DNA from: Parvibaculum sp040882025 | GTDB taxonomy: Bacteria; Pseudomonadota; Alphaproteobacteria; Parvibaculales; Parvibaculaceae | Direction of reading: 5' to 3' | Length of the DNA stretch: 5,709 bases | NCBI RefSeq assembly: GCF_040882025.1 | Contig: NZ_JBBECC010000062.1 | Coordinates: forward strand, 1 to 5,709 | In this document: piece after piece, positions 4,968-5,709 of the stretch | How the letters are laid out: each line of letters begins with the position of its first letter | How positions within the stretch are numbered: position 1 is the first letter of the stretch | The notes under the pieces: model-generated | Seen by the model: the letters and a program-made list of their open reading frames with translations, nothing else | The model's database searches: none | What the model was told of the DNA's origin: nothing | Made by a program: the position numbers and the translations under genes

Positions 4968-5709
4968 TCACGCCGCGCCTTCGAGCCGCTTCAGCGCCTC
5001 GGCGAATTTCGCCATGGCGGCTTGCGCGTCGGATTTGCGTTCGCGCTGCTCCTCGACAACCTGCTCGGGCGCGCCGGCCAGGAATTTGGCGTTGCCGAGC
5101 TTGGCATCGATCTTCTTCACCTCGTCGGAAAGCTTGCCGACTTCCTTTTTGAGGCGCGCGGTTTCGGCGGCGACGTCGATGACACCCTTGAGCGGCAGGA
5201 TCAGCGTCGCCTCGTCGAGCACGAGTTGCACCGCCCCTTCGGGGATCGCGGCCGTCACATCGACGGTTTCGAGACGCGCCAGACGCTGAATTACGTCGCG
5301 GTGACGTTCGAGCCGCGCGAGACTTGCCGCACTCGCACCCTTGACGAGCAGCGCGATTTTCGCACCCGCCGGCACGTTCATTTCGGCGCGCACGGAGCGC
5401 ACTTCGGAAATGAAGCGCGTCACCCAGTCCATCTCGGCATCGGCCGCCGCGTCGCCGAGACCGGCAAGCGCCGGCCAGGCGGCCTTCACCAGCATTGTGT
5501 CGCGCTTCGGCCCCTGCTCACCCGTGCGCTGCCAGAGCTCCTCGGTGATGAAGGGCATGAAGGGATGCAGCATCAGCAGTATCTGGTCGAGCACCCAGGC
5601 CGCGGTCGCCCGCGTTTCGGCTTTCGCCACCTCGTCCGACCCCATCAGCAGCGGCTTGATGAATTCGAGATAGAGGTCACAATAGACGTTCCAGACAAAT
5701 TTGTAGGCC
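4968..5709 (-). CDS. valS: Valyl-tRNA synthetase, C-terminal part (gene continues beyond window)
   Basis: The frame stays open to the right edge, giving 246 visible residues of the C-terminal end, beginning AYKFVWNVYCDLYLEF. Valyl-tRNA synthetase attaches valine to tRNA(Val) in the cytoplasm (EC 6.1.1.9). Visible parts are the class Ia anticodon-binding helical domain (residues 1 to about 150 of the fragment, with HPFMPFITEELWQ at 48-60 as the tell-tale motif) and the C-terminal coiled-coil arm (about 178-243, rich in Lys, Glu and Ala, with the typical KLGNAKFLAGAPEQVVEEQR core). The arm contacts tRNA and is a hallmark of ValRS as opposed to IleRS or LeuRS. The catalytic HIGH and KMSKS motifs lie outside the window. 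The methionine at 5645 is internal, not the start. The end is intact, with TGA at 4970-4968. The L in CDLYLE sits where many homologues have W; this is probably harmless variation. Confidence 0.96.
   Translation of the reverse strand, partial: AYKFVWNVYCDLYLEFIKPLLMGSDEVAKAETRATAAWVLDQILLMLHPFMPFITEELWQRTGEQGPKRDTMLVKAAWPALAGLGDAAADAEMDWVTRFISEVRSVRAEMNVPAGAKIALLVKGASAASLARLERHRDVIQRLARLETVDVTAAIPEGAVQLVLDEATLILPLKGVIDVAAETARLKKEVGKLSDEVKKIDAKLGNAKFLAGAPEQVVEEQRERKSDAQAAMAKFAEALKRLEGAA

Noticed and set aside
1..5709. A novel defence, mobile or biosynthetic system
   Set aside because: All larger frames belong to known housekeeping or metabolic families. There are no transposase, integrase, nuclease or CRISPR-like features, and the two small membrane proteins give no evidence of a joint system.

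Overview
The window looks like ordinary chromosomal DNA from a GC-rich alphaproteobacterium, most likely of the Rhizobiales/Parvibaculales type. This rests on codon use, a short-type IlvD resembling those of alphaproteobacteria, a DUF2852-like membrane protein, and a palindromic repeat whose arms (CGTCATTGCGAG / CTCGCAATGACG) are typical of that group. The genus call is inference from memory of these families.

Left part (minus strand): an exported Sel1-repeat protein (97-852) lies downstream of ilvD (1015-2745), which encodes dihydroxy-acid dehydratase of branched-chain amino acid synthesis. The 162-nt gap between them holds a 90-nt palindromic element. Positions 1-96 hold no supportable gene, and no intrinsic terminator was seen there.

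Middle: ilvD is divergent from a zinc-dependent alcohol dehydrogenase gene (2961-4046). Their shared 215-nt intergenic region is the most interesting non-coding stretch. It has a perfect 10-bp tandem repeat, three copies of CCGGATA (one inside a palindrome against the dehydrogenase ribosome binding site), and an ilvD leader in which a GC hairpin separates the GGAG element from the ATG. The dehydrogenase ends at a strong intrinsic terminator.

Right part: two small plus-strand membrane-protein genes follow. The first (4221-4580) resembles DUF2852 and is flanked by two terminators that are near copies of each other. The second (4719-4964) is an 81-residue, almost wholly hydrophobic protein. It ends 3 nt before the stop of the convergent valS gene (valyl-tRNA synthetase), of which only the last 246 codons are in the window.

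I see no phage, transposon, CRISPR, RNA gene or defence system. The genes are housekeeping or general metabolic and do not form one pathway. The points worth a second look are regulatory: the ilvD leader hairpin, the repeats in the divergent promoter region, the palindromic element and the duplicated terminator unit.
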